From positions 14,847,501-14,911,500 of the forward strand of contig NC_056413.1 in assembly GCF_905147365.1 (NCBI RefSeq): a stretch of 64,000 bases of DNA, written 5' to 3'. Source of the DNA: Aricia agestis. Lineage: Eukaryota; Arthropoda; Insecta; Lepidoptera; Lycaenidae. The position numbers and the translations under genes are program-made. The notes below the pieces were generated by a model. It saw only the letters and a list, made by a program, of their open reading frames with translations. It made no database searches and had not been told where the DNA came from. Below, one piece after another: positions 53,360-63,946 of this stretch (position 1 is the stretch's first letter; every line of letters starts with the position of its first letter).

Positions 53360-53599
53360 TTATTTTGATAAATCTCGTAGGGTTCATCCTGCGTTTGCAA
53401 TGTAAGCGGTTTTTTTAAACCCCAACAATAACAGTATTTCTCCACTATTTAATGAATGTTATTATACTTATAAACCTTCCTCTTGAATCACTCTATCTAT
53501 TAAAGAAAACCGCATCAAAATCCGTTGCGTAGTTTTAAGATTAAAGGGAATAAAGGGACATGAGGGAAAAGAGCGACTTGTTTTATAATAGATCAACTA

Positions 53600-54038
53600 A
53601 ATGATTTGAATTGCACTCACACTCTCTCTACTCACACACACTCACACTAAATGATTTGAAGTGTACACTATACAGTTCTAGAAGACGAATAAAGCAAAAA
53701 ACATCTTTCTTCTCTACTTATCTCTTCGCACTTATGCATGTTATTCATATGTCATAATTATTTTATCTTTATACGTCCTCTTAATGCACCTTAAGTAAAC
53801 TTCTTGCATATTATATTATGTAGTTTTGTCGACTTTAACAAACTATAAAATGATTAGCAATCAGCATTATGCTAAGCAAGTACAAAACTCGGTCAAGTTG
53901 AGGTCGTTATAACGACATAAGCCCAGTTTTAGTCTGGACTAAGTCTGTGATTGATGAAGACTACGGCTAGTTTCACACAAAACTACTGTTAGCAGCCGAC
54001 CGTAAGCGTAAGGTGTAAACGAAAACGTTAACATGTAT
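53600..54038. other. No recognised feature
   Basis: Contains a short duplicated 'aaatgatttgaa' with a CACTCACA-rich tract between. No gene seen. Confidence 0.4.
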
Positions 54039-54371
54039 GGTATACAACACAGATATAGATCAAGATAGATACCGCATGTGTATGTACTTCGCGTGCCATA
54101 TCGCGTTCCCAAACGACGAGCAATGCTCGTCTTTCGAAAGTTTGTTCTTTAGTCTGCTATCGAATTTGGACGTCAATCGGAATTTTAAAAATGCCTAAAT
54201 GCCTTATTGTGCCGTATTGAGCTGTAGAAATTCGAATAGAAACGATGGCCTAGATAATGGACACGTTTCTTATCACCAGTACGTCACAGTAAGTAGGAAA
54301 AAAGTGGTACGCTCGTTTTCATACAAATGGAGGGACATACCGTATATCTATCTTGATTATCTGTGGTATAC
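54039..54371. mobile_element. Inverted-repeat element carrying a THAP-like start
   Basis: Left arm 'ggtatacaacacagatatag' and right arm 'ttgattatctgtggtatac' belong to ~33-bp imperfect inverted repeats. The interior carries the THAP-like frame at 54199-54287. This is consistent with a non-autonomous derivative of a P-element-type transposon whose transposase begins with a THAP finger. Confidence 0.5.
54199..54287 (+). pseudogene. THAP-type zinc-finger first exon fragment
   Basis: The frame reads MPYCAVLSCRNS then 'RNDGLDNGHVSYHQ', matching the beginning of a THAP finger (C-x4-C, then a YHxF-like block). The frame meets 'gtaagt' at 54288, a strong donor, so this may be exon 1 of a spliced transposase. 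No second exon is present within the element. An ATG nine bases upstream gives a frame that stops after nine codons. Confidence 0.45.
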
Positions 54372-54658
54372 AAGCATTTTTAGTATTTTTTGTCAACTAA
54401 TGTAAATTATAACTAATGTAAAAAATAATAAGGGGGGGGGGGGTTAGGTTTTTTTCGTTACGGAATTTCGTGATTCATTCGCCGTGCTCAAAGACCGCGA
54501 TAAAAGCTTAATATTAGTTTAGACATGTCCAGTTTATCTATTATAATATAGCTTTTGATTGTCTTACGACAAAATGATAACCATTACATAAACGTTACTT
54601 AAAAGGTAAACTTCAGTTACCAACCTCAGAAACACCGTGTTGATTGGTTGTAAAAAAA

Positions 54659-55247
54659 TAGAGATGAAACGGATATCCGGCAACTATCCTATCCGGCGGC
54701 CTTAATATTATCCGGCCGAATACTGGATAACTGCTATAATTCTTTGCTGTATAATTAAAAAAAAATATAAAAAAATATTTTAAGTACTTATTTACTTTAT
54801 TTTGTTAGTCTTCATAAATGTACTGCACTAAGGGCAAATTATGGTGAATAAAAAGTAAAAACCAACTTCTCTGCATGACGAGGTAGCAGGCGGTTTCGCT
54901 TCTCTTCATAAATAAGGCCAGCTTCAGAAAAAACTACTACACACTGCTACAAGGTGCTGAAAGATACATTTTGGCAAACTTTGTTAAATTTAGGTATTAT
55001 CTGGCATTACCAGATAATACCTAAATTTGCCTGCCCACCAAGAATAAGGGTCACGATTCCGATCGATTCGCACTGACTTGAGATAAAAATCCAGCTCACA
55101 GGTCGCCTACGCAAGTATGTGTGCTTTGCACCAAACGGCTAAGTTCCGCCGGATATTCGGCGGCCAGATGTCCGGTTATACGGCCATGTGGTTGGCCGAA
55201 TAACCGGTATCTGGTATCCGGCCAAACTACTATCCGTTTCATCTCTA
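54659..55247. mobile_element. Decayed hAT element, 589 bp
   Basis: Ends 'tagagatgaaacggata' and 'tatccgtttcatctcta' are perfect 17-bp inverted repeats, embedded in A-runs that blur any duplication. It contains remnants of transposase and several 'ggtatccggcc'-type subterminal repeats. An internal perfect hairpin lies at 54986-55028 (19-bp stem, loop CATTA). Confidence 0.75.
54839..54985 (-). pseudogene. hAT transposase dimerisation domain (hATC) relic
   Basis: On the minus strand the frame reads 'MYLSAPCSS', then after a frameshift 'VVFSEAGLIYEEKRNRLLP' and 'AEKLVF', before a stop at 54839-54841. This is the hATC signature (S-x-P...SE-x-VFS-x-AG, then RN-x-L). The rest of the transposase is missing, so the element is dead. 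It confirms that the surrounding element is hAT. Confidence 0.75.
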
Positions 55248-55517
55248 AAAAAAGATTTAAAAATATGGAGTTATTACTATTAGTGAAAAAAATATGAGTT
55301 CAGTCTCTTAGTTATTTCTAAGAAACTTGAAAGAACACTTACTTAAATAAAAGTTGGCACTACATTGTTTTTAAATTTTCAACCGCAAAATAACTTTTTA
55401 CGTCCTTTCAAATATTTATGCCTTTTAGTCCTTTGATGTTACCGCCACCTATGTGACACTTTTAGTACTATTCATGACATTTCTCGGTTCTATTTTCAAA
55501 AACTGTGTTTCAGTGAA

Positions 55518-55575
55518 ATTCCGACAGGTGGGCTTTGTATTTAGACAGCGAAGCATAAGGCCATCTGTCGGAATT
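55518..55575. repeat. Small inverted repeat (aaattccgacag)
   Basis: 'attccgacag' and 'ctgtcggaat' face each other ~30 nt apart; a related 'cgacagatggcg' lies at ~55821. Likely a decayed MITE. Confidence 0.45.
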
Positions 55576-55649
55576 TTCCAGAAATAAGTGCTACGAAAGT
55601 CACGTAGAGCTAGAGCTACGCTTGCTACGCTTGCTACGAGCTAGAGCTA

Positions 55650-55709
55650 CGATAGATGGCGTTGGAATGGGCGGAGTGTCGACTCCGCCCATTCCAACGC
55701 CATCTATCG
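55650..55709. repeat. Perfect 27-bp-stem hairpin
   Basis: Arms 55650-55676 and 55683-55709 are exact complements with loop TGTCGA. 'gctagagctacg' repeats precede it. It looks like the core of a recent fold-back. Confidence 0.8.
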
Positions 55710-56871
55710 AAAACTTCGGTAAACTTATCTTAACACGACAGGGGTTCTTATCTAAGCATGTAATTTGAAAACAACCCTTATTTCTATGACGTCATCTATA
55801 CTGAGATGACGCTCAAAATTCGACAGATGGCGCTACTGATATGAAAATGCAGAGATTGTGAGTTAGGCCATTTGATTTTATTTTTAATTATTTACATTAA
55901 TTAAATAGTGTTTTAAATTAAATATTTTTTTATATTTATTTGGCTATAAATGGCGTTAAATTAATAAATAATATTAATTAATCAAATACCTATATTCTTT
56001 AAAAATTGAAATAATATGATACCACAATAACAAAAATCTGAAAAAATCTTAATACATGCAAAACATTTTTGCAAAGACATAATATTACTAGTCAACATGG
56101 GTTCAACCAAGTTTTCTAGAATCGTGTGGATTTCGAACGTGATTTTGGGGCAACAAACTGTCAAATGTTCGCCAAGTGGTGTAAATGGAGCTCGCTTCCT
56201 GGCTCCACGTGGCCAGATGCCATTATTGATTTCCGGCGCGGGAAAGAGACGGCGCCATATCACAATTTGTTGCACTATTTTCCGACTCGCTCTTTCGCCA
56301 ATATATGACCTATTTTTATTCCCTATATTAATACAGCCTAAGTAATTAGGTGAAAAGTTTCGTTGACGATGTAATCTAAACGATATTTTATTGTGAGCGA
56401 TTAAGGCTCGCAACGATTTAGTGCCTCAAAATAAACAGTTTTCATAGTAGCCGTATTTTCGTACGATTTCTATCTGAATTTGTTAATCTTTAGTAAGGAT
56501 TACTTTTGCTAGTGATTTACGGAGGTTCATAGGTAGAGACTGGGTCTTCCTAAATACACATAAAATGTTTGCAATAATATCTTGTTAAGCGCTACATTAA
56601 ATGCGTTTGGAGGTGGTTTGGAGTCATTAAAAAATAAATACTAAATCCATTAAAAATCTTTCTTAACGTGTTATAAATTATAACTAACTATGCTATAAGG
56701 TTCTCCAAACTCAGTTTTAGTTTTAATCTAAATATAAACAAAATGTACTAACGACTATTATGCTACCAATTTAAATATTAGCCGCACAAAATAGAAAAAC
56801 AATGCTTTGCTTTCATTTAGTTTAAAATAATTAAAACGGAGTACAGCAATTTCTTAACTTGAAAAGATAGG
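55710..56871. other. Non-coding stretch, nothing firm
   Basis: A moderately GC part at 56095-56310 has short open frames in both strands without recognisable content or splice sites. The rest is AT-rich. Confidence 0.4.
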
Positions 56872-57017
56872 AAACACTAGCGGCCAGGCCGCCGCGACCT
56901 GGCCGCTAGTGCGCGCCCGGGCTAAGCGTTTCATATCTGGATGAACCAATAAAGGTGCCGGTTGGCAGCGGGCGACACGAGGCAACCGCAGACGACGTGT
57001 CGCAGTGACACTACTGG

Positions 57018-57343
57018 TTTTTTTTATGAAATAAGGGGGCAAACGAGCAAACGGGTCACGTGATGGAAAACAACTTCCGTCGCCCATGGACACTCGCAGC
57101 ATCAGAAGAGCTGCAGGTGCGTTGCCGGCTTTTTAAGAGGGAATAGGGTAATAGGGGAGCTTAGGGAAGGGAAGGGAATAGGGGAGGGTAGGGAAGGGAA
57201 TAGGGTAGGGGATTGGGCCTCCGGTAAACTCACTCACTCGGCGAAACACAGCGCAAGCGCTGTTTCACGCCGGTTTTCTGTGAGAACGTGGTGTTTCTCC
57301 GGTCGAGCCGGCCCATTCGTGCCGAAGTATGGCTCTCCCACGT
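57018..57343 (-). mobile_element. SINE-like element, family 1, copy 9
   Basis: Minus-strand, full-length; T-run at 57018-57025, 5' end 'ggctctcccacgt' at 57343. Inserted in the nested GC-rich element. Confidence 0.9.
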
Positions 57344-57636
57344 ATAAATGTATTTCTATGAATAAAGGTACAAGTTGGAAGCCGGCTACATGAAGTTGCA
57401 GCAGACGACGTGTCAACACCCGTGACGCGAAACCAGTAGTTTCGCTGCGACACGTCATCTGCGGTTTTTTCATGTCGCCCGCTGCCAACCTTTAGCCCGG
57501 GCGCGCACTAGCGGCCAAGCCGCGGCGGCCAGGCCGCTGCGACCATCGAGATCGAGATCAAGGGAGAGAGAACCTTAGCTTAGTATGAAACCGCCATAGA
57601 CAACGCGCACCTGGCCGCAACGCGACCTGCGGCCAC

Positions 57637-57950
57637 ACTATGGAGGGTAGATGGAGGAGAACTATCTTATATGGGGGATATTTGAAAAAGTGTCCAGCTG
57701 TACGCAGTAAATAACAGTTAAAAAATCCTCCAAGAGTGGCGCTAGCTGCAGCAAAGGGTATGGAATGAATGTAGCGTTGGTGACAAAATATAAATTGAAG
57801 TATATTAAAATATAACCTAATAATATAGCTGAAATAAAAGCTGCTAAATGATTTAAAATTTAGCCTGTTGTAGCGCCACCCTAATTTAACGCATTTCAGC
57901 GGACACTTTTTACATACAGAGATAGTTCTCCTCCATCTACACTCCATAGG
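57637..57950. mobile_element. MITE with ~50-bp ends (tatggagggtagatggagga)
   Basis: Left 'tatggagggtagatggagga' and right 'tcctccatctacactccata' are imperfect inverted repeats continuing to 'aaaaagtgtcc' / 'ggacacttttt'. The interior is non-coding. Confidence 0.75.
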
Positions 57951-58298
57951 ACACACCATACTTTCGGTGGCTGTTGCGGCCTGGCCGCTAGTGAGCGCCC
58001 GGGTTAACTCTCAAATTTTTGAAGCAACATTATACAAAAGTCTATTTAATTCTTTAAAACATTAATAGAATTTTATTTATTTAACACCGTTGTTGATTGG
58101 TCAATGTTTTGACGTTAGCCAATCAGAATCACTAGTGGAAAAATAAACTCTTTTTAAAACAGCTCTAAAACCGGGCAATAGGCAGGTACATGTCGAATGG
58201 TAAAGTGAGAGTTTTTTGGATATTTCTAATTACTTAAAAAATTATTATCTCGCCAATAGTTTCAAAAATCTATTTCCCACCGTACCTTGCCTATATTA

Positions 58299-58506
58299 AG
58301 GGCCGCGCTATACCGGAATGGCAGCGGCGAGGCGAGCACTTACAGCCCGTGGCCGCTCGTGGCCGCTCGTGGCCGCTGGTGGCTGCCGGCGGCCGCGATT
58401 TCTCAAGCTATACTATGTATTACAATAATGAAGATAAAGTTTAAAATCATATTATGACACTGAAAGTGCTCGCCTCGCCGCTGCCATTCCGGTGTGGCGC
58501 GGCCCT
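58299..58506. mobile_element. Fold-back MITE (agggccgcgc ends)
   Basis: Left 'agggccgcgctataccggaa' and right 'ttccggtgtggcgcggccct'. Relative of 23437-23650. The centre contains three 'gtggccgctc/g' repeats. Confidence 0.75.
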
Positions 58507-58549
58507 GAAATGAAAAAAAAAATGCCTGTCGCTGAATTAAAAGTATCCA

Positions 58550-58692
58550 AGGCAACAAAATCACTTTATTTCTAAGGTATAAAAACAAGTCCCCCTGGAT
58601 TAAAATTATCTCCAATTGAAATTTTATCAAAATCAGTTAAGCATAGAGCTAATATACATAGAGACGTATTTTCACATGATATTAGTATAGAT
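58550..58692 (-). mobile_element. Helitron family 1 relic (reverse)
   Basis: 'atcaaaatcagttaagcata' and 'cacatgatattagtatagat' match the complement of the 5' part of the family. Confidence 0.45.
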
Positions 58693-58959
58693 CACCGTAG
58701 ACCCGCCTGTTATATTGTATATCAGCGTGTAACTGTGTTGGCCAGTGTTAACTGTTAGCTGACAAAGCCGGCTCACACCCAAACTACTAACTGCATTTCA
58801 TTATTTGCATATTGTTCTGTTTTCAATAATATAATATTATATCTATTGTAGACATGAGTCTGAACTTGGTAACTAACAATTTGTCGTTTTTTGAATAAAT
58901 GGAGGCTTTATTCTTTATGGCCGGGAAAATGATTTTTCTTGAGATACATCTGTATCGTA

Positions 58960-59092
58960 TATGTATAGACGGACAGACAGACGAACAGACAGACGGAGAG
59001 ACAAACGAACAGACAGACATCGAAGTCTTAGTACCTAATAGGGTCCTGTTTTTACCCTTTGTTTTTACCCTTTGAGTACGGAACCCTAAAAA
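58960..59092 (-). mobile_element. Repeat family 'agggttccgtaccc', truncated
   Basis: Only the last ~130 bp: an expanded 'gacagacagacg' tract, 'gacatcgaagtcttagtacc', a duplicated 'tttttaccctttg' and 'tacggaaccctaaaaatg'. Confidence 0.7.
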
Positions 59093-59114
59093 TGGGGATT
59101 CTTTGTAAAGCTTA

Positions 59115-59379
59115 TACAGGGTGTAACAAAAATAAGTGATAATACTTTAGGGTGTGTACGTGTTCCTTGTGGAGAGTTCACTGTGAAAGTAGCAGCGATG
59201 AAAGACGAAAAATTTTTTTTTCTTTTGTATGGGGAAACTCGTGACGCTCGGACCCTTGCCCATACAAAAGTGAAAAAATTTTTTCGTCTTTCAGAGCTGC
59301 TACTTTCACAGTGAACTCTCTACAAGGAACACGTACACACCCTAAAGTATTATCACTTATTTTTGTTACACACTGTATA
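59115..59379. mobile_element. MITE family 2, intact copy
   Basis: Arms run 'tatacagggtgtaacaaaaa' to 'tttttgttacacactgtata' and pair almost throughout. Best preserved copy together with 813-1074. Confidence 0.85.
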
Positions 59380-59688
59380 AGTAGTTAAGTGTCGAGGTTT
59401 GTTCAAATATAAGGGCAAAAATAAATAATTGCTCATATGGTGTAAAATGTTAGTTACCCACTTCTTCCACTCATATAACTATAATAACTAATTCTACAAC
59501 TAACTTACCCACAAAGCTTACGCAGAAATTTGATTATAAGGCAACTGTACATTTTACTCGATACTACAAGAAACTAGAATCAATTATCTATTTTTCTGGG
59601 GAACGTCAGCGAAATAGGTATAAATTTCAAAGTGACTCGGAAATCGTAGGTTCAACTTCTACGTTGAAAACAAGTTGTATTCAACTTA

Positions 59689-60093
59689 AGGGTCAACCCA
59701 CACGTACGACAATCACACGACAACCACAACCACACCATTGTGGTCGGTTGGTCGGGCGTATATTTCGTATTGTAAATGAACTGGACAATTCACACGTACC
59801 ATATTTTGCAGTCGTTGTCGACCACTAGTGTGATACCGACAACAACGCATCCACAGACGACCACATCGCAACCACAACGTTGCGTCGATGCAATTACAGT
59901 GCACGCACACCGCCCGCGCTCTTCCCCCACTCCATTTCATTGACTTTCGTACGTAACCACATCGCAACCACTGGCGACAACGCAACCACGTCGGCATTTC
60001 AAAAAGTGCAGCGACACCATTCACACGTAACCACTGCTCGACCACATTTTGACGTTGCGATGTGCTGTGATGTGGTACGTGTGGGTTGGCCCT
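59689..60093. mobile_element. MITE family 5, second full copy
   Basis: Ends 'agggtcaacccacacgtacg' and 'cgtgtgggttggccct'. Same internal 'accacatcgcaaccac' repeats as 44669-45121, in opposite orientation. Confidence 0.8.
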
Positions 60094-60114
60094 ATAAGTG
60101 AAGTGAAGATAATG

Positions 60115-60235
60115 CAGGCTGATCACATGATCACATGATCATCTAACTATTGGTAATCTATGCGTGGGTCGCCCAATTGCATGCAAAGATCGATCTTGCG
60201 CTTGATCTCTCTCCAGTCGTCCTCCGTTCCGTTAA
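60115..60235 (+). mobile_element. SINE family 2 body relic
   Basis: 'gcaggctgatcacatgatca', 'tctatgcgtgggtcgccc' and 'cttgatctctctccagtcgt' match 18570-18700 with many changes. Confidence 0.5.
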
Positions 60236-60339
60236 AAGTAAAAGAAACATCCAAGCGACAGTAGTTTAAAAATACGTGTGGCACTCAGGAACTGCCGCGG
60301 TAAAGGTAAGAAACGACTTTAGTGCCTGTTGGAGTGGGG

Positions 60340-60510
60340 AGTGTGAGGTTTATTTTCGTTACGGAATTTCTCGATTCGGTCGCCGCGCTCAAAGCCCGTT
60401 AGACGATGCACGCTGCACAAACGGATACAGGTGGAGGGCGTTAGGTTTATTTTCGTTACGGCATTTCTTGATTTGGTCACCGCGCCCAAATCCCGCGATA
60501 AAAGTTATGT
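60340..60510 (+). repeat. Duplicated 'ttcgttacggaatttc' block
   Basis: 'tttattttcgttacgg' plus 'atttc' then 'gccgcgctcaaa' occurs at ~60350 and again at ~60446; a third copy lies at ~54450. Dispersed repeat with a local duplication. Confidence 0.55.
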
Positions 60511-60760
60511 ACTATATAATGCAATCGCTTAAAATATTTTTGATGAAAATAGTTACTAAAATTAGTATCACCATAAAAAATATTAAAATTAATTAACAAG
60601 AATAATGAACAAAACTGAATTGTCAGGACGACCAAACTGCAATTATGTTATTTATAGCGACGTATCCGCATCGTAAATTTAAAAATTAACTACCGAAATT
60701 TGTAGTGCATAATATAATTATTATGTTTTTGATGTGAAACTTCTCTAGTGGCGCCATAAA

Positions 60761-60836
60761 CACACACACCCACACACCCTCCCCCCCTCTCTCTCTCTCT
60801 CTCTCAGACACACACACACACACAAGCGCGCGCGAG
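60761..60836. repeat. Compound microsatellite
   Basis: (CA)n, a C-run, (CT)n of nine units, (CA)n and (CG)n in succession. Likely polymorphic. Confidence 0.9.
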
Positions 60837-60927
60837 AAAATTGGGGTACAAACTCAAAAATAGCACCCGCGTCAGGACACGTGACTGCTAATAGACCGCA
60901 AGTGGAGCGTAGGAGTAGTAGAAACTT

Positions 60928-61085
60928 AGGCCGGTATAAATAGTTAGTACTCAAGATGCATCTCGATCTCAAGACGCGGTTCGGCTCTATGATTGGTCCA
61001 AATTTTGACAGCCAACCAATCACAGTGCCTGAACCGTGTCTTGAGACCGAGATGCATCTTGAGTACTGACTAAATATTCCGGCCG
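60928..61085. mobile_element. Fold-back MITE (ggccggtataaatagttagt ends)
   Basis: Left 'agtactcaagatgcatctcg' and right 'cgagatgcatcttgagtact' are perfect; the outer 'ggccgg' / 'ccggcc' closes it. Confidence 0.8.
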
Positions 61086-61167
61086 TACTTTCGATTCTAT
61101 GGCGAAAATGTGTTTCAGTTTCGGCTTCTTTCACTTTTGCCGACACTCCCGGAGTATGACCAATTTT

Positions 61168-61600
61168 TAGGGTGCCGTACCCAAAGGGTGAAAACGGGAC
61201 CTATTACTAAGACTTCGTTGTCTGTCCGTCTGTCCGTCTGTATGTCTCCAGGCTGTAACTCAAGAACGGTAATAGCTAGAGAGTTGAAATTTTCACAGAT
61301 TACAACAAACATTAACAGATAACAACAAATACTAAAACAAAATAAAATTAATATTTAAGGGGGCTCCCATACAACAAACGTGATTTTTTGGCCTTTTTTG
61401 CTATATATTAATAATAGCAACAGGTAGGCACTTGAATTTTTCACACAATCTTTAGTTTTATGTGTACTTTAATATTCAATATTAATATTAAATAAAAAAT
61501 TAAAACGGGCTCCCATACAAGTAACACCGAATTTCGGCCTAATTTTACTCTATGGTACGGAACCCTTCGTGCGCGAGTCTGACTCGCATTTGACCGATTT
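61168..61600 (+). mobile_element. Repeat family 'agggttccgtaccc', copy 6
   Basis: Full-length plus orientation from 'agggtgccgtacccaaaggg' to 'cgcgagtctgactcgcattt', with both 'gctcccatacaa' blocks. Confidence 0.85.
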
Positions 61601-61968
61601 TTTATTATTAAGTCTATTCTTCCTTTGTCTTATGAATGTTTGATTAGACCAAAAAAGTGAACAACACCGCAAAAATAAGTTTTAATTTCAAAAAACATAT
61701 TGGATTTCTATAAAGACCTGATTTCGCTACAGTTTTTAACTTACGTAAAGGCGCCGCAACACCGCCTTTTAAAGGTACAAAAATCAAATAGTAATTAAAA
61801 AGAAACAATGCATTCGCGTTTGTAGGTCATCGGCTTTGTGCGCTGTTGGCACAGGGCGGGTAAATGCATGCTCATACTGGGTGTGACTTAACGGCTCCAT
61901 AAAGATACTTTGTGTCGCACCCGCTGCGGAGCTAGGGTTACTTGTGTGTAGCGTTTAAAAATATGCAT
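61601..61968. other. No recognised feature
   Basis: Mixed sequence before the Helitron array. No exon or border identified. Confidence 0.4.
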
Positions 61969-62730
61969 TCTTATATAAAAAAATGGATTTTCAAATGTAT
62001 TAGTCGCGCTAAAACTCGAAAACGGCTGAACGGATTGGGCTGATTTTAGTCTTAAAATATTCGTAGCATTCCATGGAAGGTTTTAAAGTGACACGAAGTT
62101 CACCGGGACAGCTAGTCTTCTTCTTATATATAAAAATGGATTTTCAAATGTGTTAGTCGCGCTAAAACTCGAAAACGGCTGAACGGATTGGGCTGATTTT
62201 AGTCTTAAAATATTCGTAAAAGTCTAGGGAAGGTTTTAAAGTGAAACGAAGTTCACCGGGACAGCTAGTCTTATATTTAAAAATGGATTTTTAAATGTGT
62301 TAGTCGCGCTAAAACTCGAAAACGGCTGAACGGATTGGGCTGATTTTAGTCTTAAAATATTCGTAGAAGTCCAGGGAAGGTTTTAAAGTGACATGAAGTT
62401 CACCGGGACAGCTAGTCTTATATATAAAATTCTCGTGTCACAATGTTACTTACCGTATTCCTCCGAAACAGCTTTACTGATTTTTACCCAATTTTATATG
62501 CAGATTCAGTAGGTCTGACAATCGGCTACTGGCTACTTTTTATGTTGATAAGTGCATTTGTTGAATAAATAATAGTAGGTAAATTATTACAAGTCGAGAC
62601 TGACGGCGACCATTGTTTGACGGGATAGCGATGGACGTTGCCATGGTGCCATACTTATTTAATCACTTTAATAAAATAATACGGCTGAAATACTTTATAT
62701 GGCAAAACAACGTTTGCCCGGGACACCTAG
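61969..62730 (+). mobile_element. Head-to-tail Helitron array: three family 3 units and one family 2
   Basis: Three units each start 'tcttatat' and end CTAG: 61969-62115, 62122-62268 and 62269-62415. A complete family 2 Helitron follows without a gap (62416-62730). Units 2, 3 and the last element share junctions in which the T after one CTAG is the first T of the next TC. Units differ by a few substitutions, so they are not an assembly stutter. None encodes protein. Confidence 0.8.
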
Positions 62731-63438
62731 TTTATTTAAAAAAATATTTAAGCAATACGTAAGCTATACAATGTTTTGTTTTTGTCTGTTACATTGGGAA
62801 ATGCACTTGACAGTCGATATTAAAACAGAACAGTTATATAGTACCTAGGAAGTAATAGTATAGAATGAAGTGGAGTAATCTTACACACTGATTAGGTAAA
62901 AACTAAATATTTTGTAACAACTACAAAACGTTGAAGTAAGATGTAATATTTGTGATTAATATCAAGTACGTTTAATTCGCACTCAAAAACAATACTGTAA
63001 AAACTGACGAAAATGTTCAACCTGTCCTTTCCAAAATATATTCCTGGCAGTGTCTAATGTGCTAATTGACTTGGAAGACAAACACATAATGTACACTTAT
63101 TGATAGCTAGCGCATTCCAGTTTACATTATCCCAATCCAGAGATCCAATCCAGCTCCTTTTGCAAAATTGCATTCCAGTGCCCGTTAACATTATTTTAAT
63201 AGTAATCCAGTGCTGGGTAAACCGGCCATAATGCATTATATTCCAGCTTAATAATTATAACTTTTTTGGTAAAGTACCTAAGTCGCGTAAAAGTGGGTAA
63301 AAGGGTTACATTAACAATGGTGTTTGTCTCACTGCAGTTAACCTACTGAGTACTGAGCATAACTGTGTCACTATATTTCCATGTGACATTGGTTACTGCA
63401 GTATTTTGATCGTTTTAATGCGTATATCATGATTCATG
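62731..63438. other. Non-coding stretch, nothing recognised
   Basis: Contains several spaced 'aatccag' / 'attccag' words at 63115-63245 that look like a decayed short tandem repeat. No gene. Confidence 0.4.
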
Positions 63439-63674
63439 AATATACTCCTACGAATAATAAAAACTAAGGAAAAGTAACTCCGTTAAAAAACATGCTCCAC
63501 AATACTTGTCAAAAAAGTGTACCTTAGGTACACATTTCAATACATTTGCAATATTTAGGTGACCTTGAGCGGTACTAGGCTGACGTTACATGACAGATCA
63601 AAAGGAACCAAATTTAAAACGGTAATAGTATGGGAGTTACGATTCCTTAGTTTTTATTATTCGTAGATATACTC
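63439..63674. mobile_element. Fold-back MITE with ~43-bp ends
   Basis: Left 'acgaataataaaaactaagg' and right 'ccttagtttttattattcgt' are perfect. Inner 'gtaactcc' / 'ggagttac' extend the stem. Confidence 0.8.
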
Positions 63675-63767
63675 TATAAAATTTAATCCTTAAAATTCCC
63701 TATTCAAAGGATTATGTTTCAAATAATAATATTGTATCTAGAGAATATTAATTTAAATTTGTTTTAA

Positions 63768-63946
63768 GCGGGCCCCTAGACGATTCATTTTAATGCCTAA
63801 TATCACGTATTTTGTAATGTTATTGATCATCTAGAATTGATATTAAACATCACGCTGCATGCGCCTTCAATCTAATTGTCAAACAAACTGTTCAATAAAA
63901 TTGAAGCATGATATTGCTCAATACTATTGATCGTCTAGGGGCCGGC
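63768..63946. mobile_element. MITE with TAA duplication (gcgggcccctagacgat ends)
   Basis: Ends 'gcgggcccctagacgat' and 'gatcgtctaggggccggc', flanked by TAA at 63765-63767 and 63947-63949. This suits a PIF/Harbinger-type element. ~179 bp, non-coding. Confidence 0.75.

Larger units (their letters stand above)
56872..58006. mobile_element. Nested elements with 'ctagcggccaggccgc' ends
   Basis: 'actagcggccaggccgc' and related GC-rich ends occur at 56877-56922, 57500-57540 and 57975-58005 in both orientations. Between them lie a SINE (57018-57343) and another MITE (57637-57950). At least two copies of a MITE with 'cccgggcgcgcactagcggc' ends appear joined. Confidence 0.55.

Noticed and set aside
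54432..54443. G-run as a regulatory G-quadruplex
   Set aside because: A single homopolymer run, prone to sequencing error, with no supporting context.
56097..56345. Possible host exon with GC-richer content
   Set aside because: No convincing acceptor or donor; frames open on both strands and no recognisable peptide.
59713..60126. 137-codon minus-strand frame
   Set aside because: Runs through MITE family 5; the same region is open in the other strand and the peptide mirrors the inverted-repeat structure.
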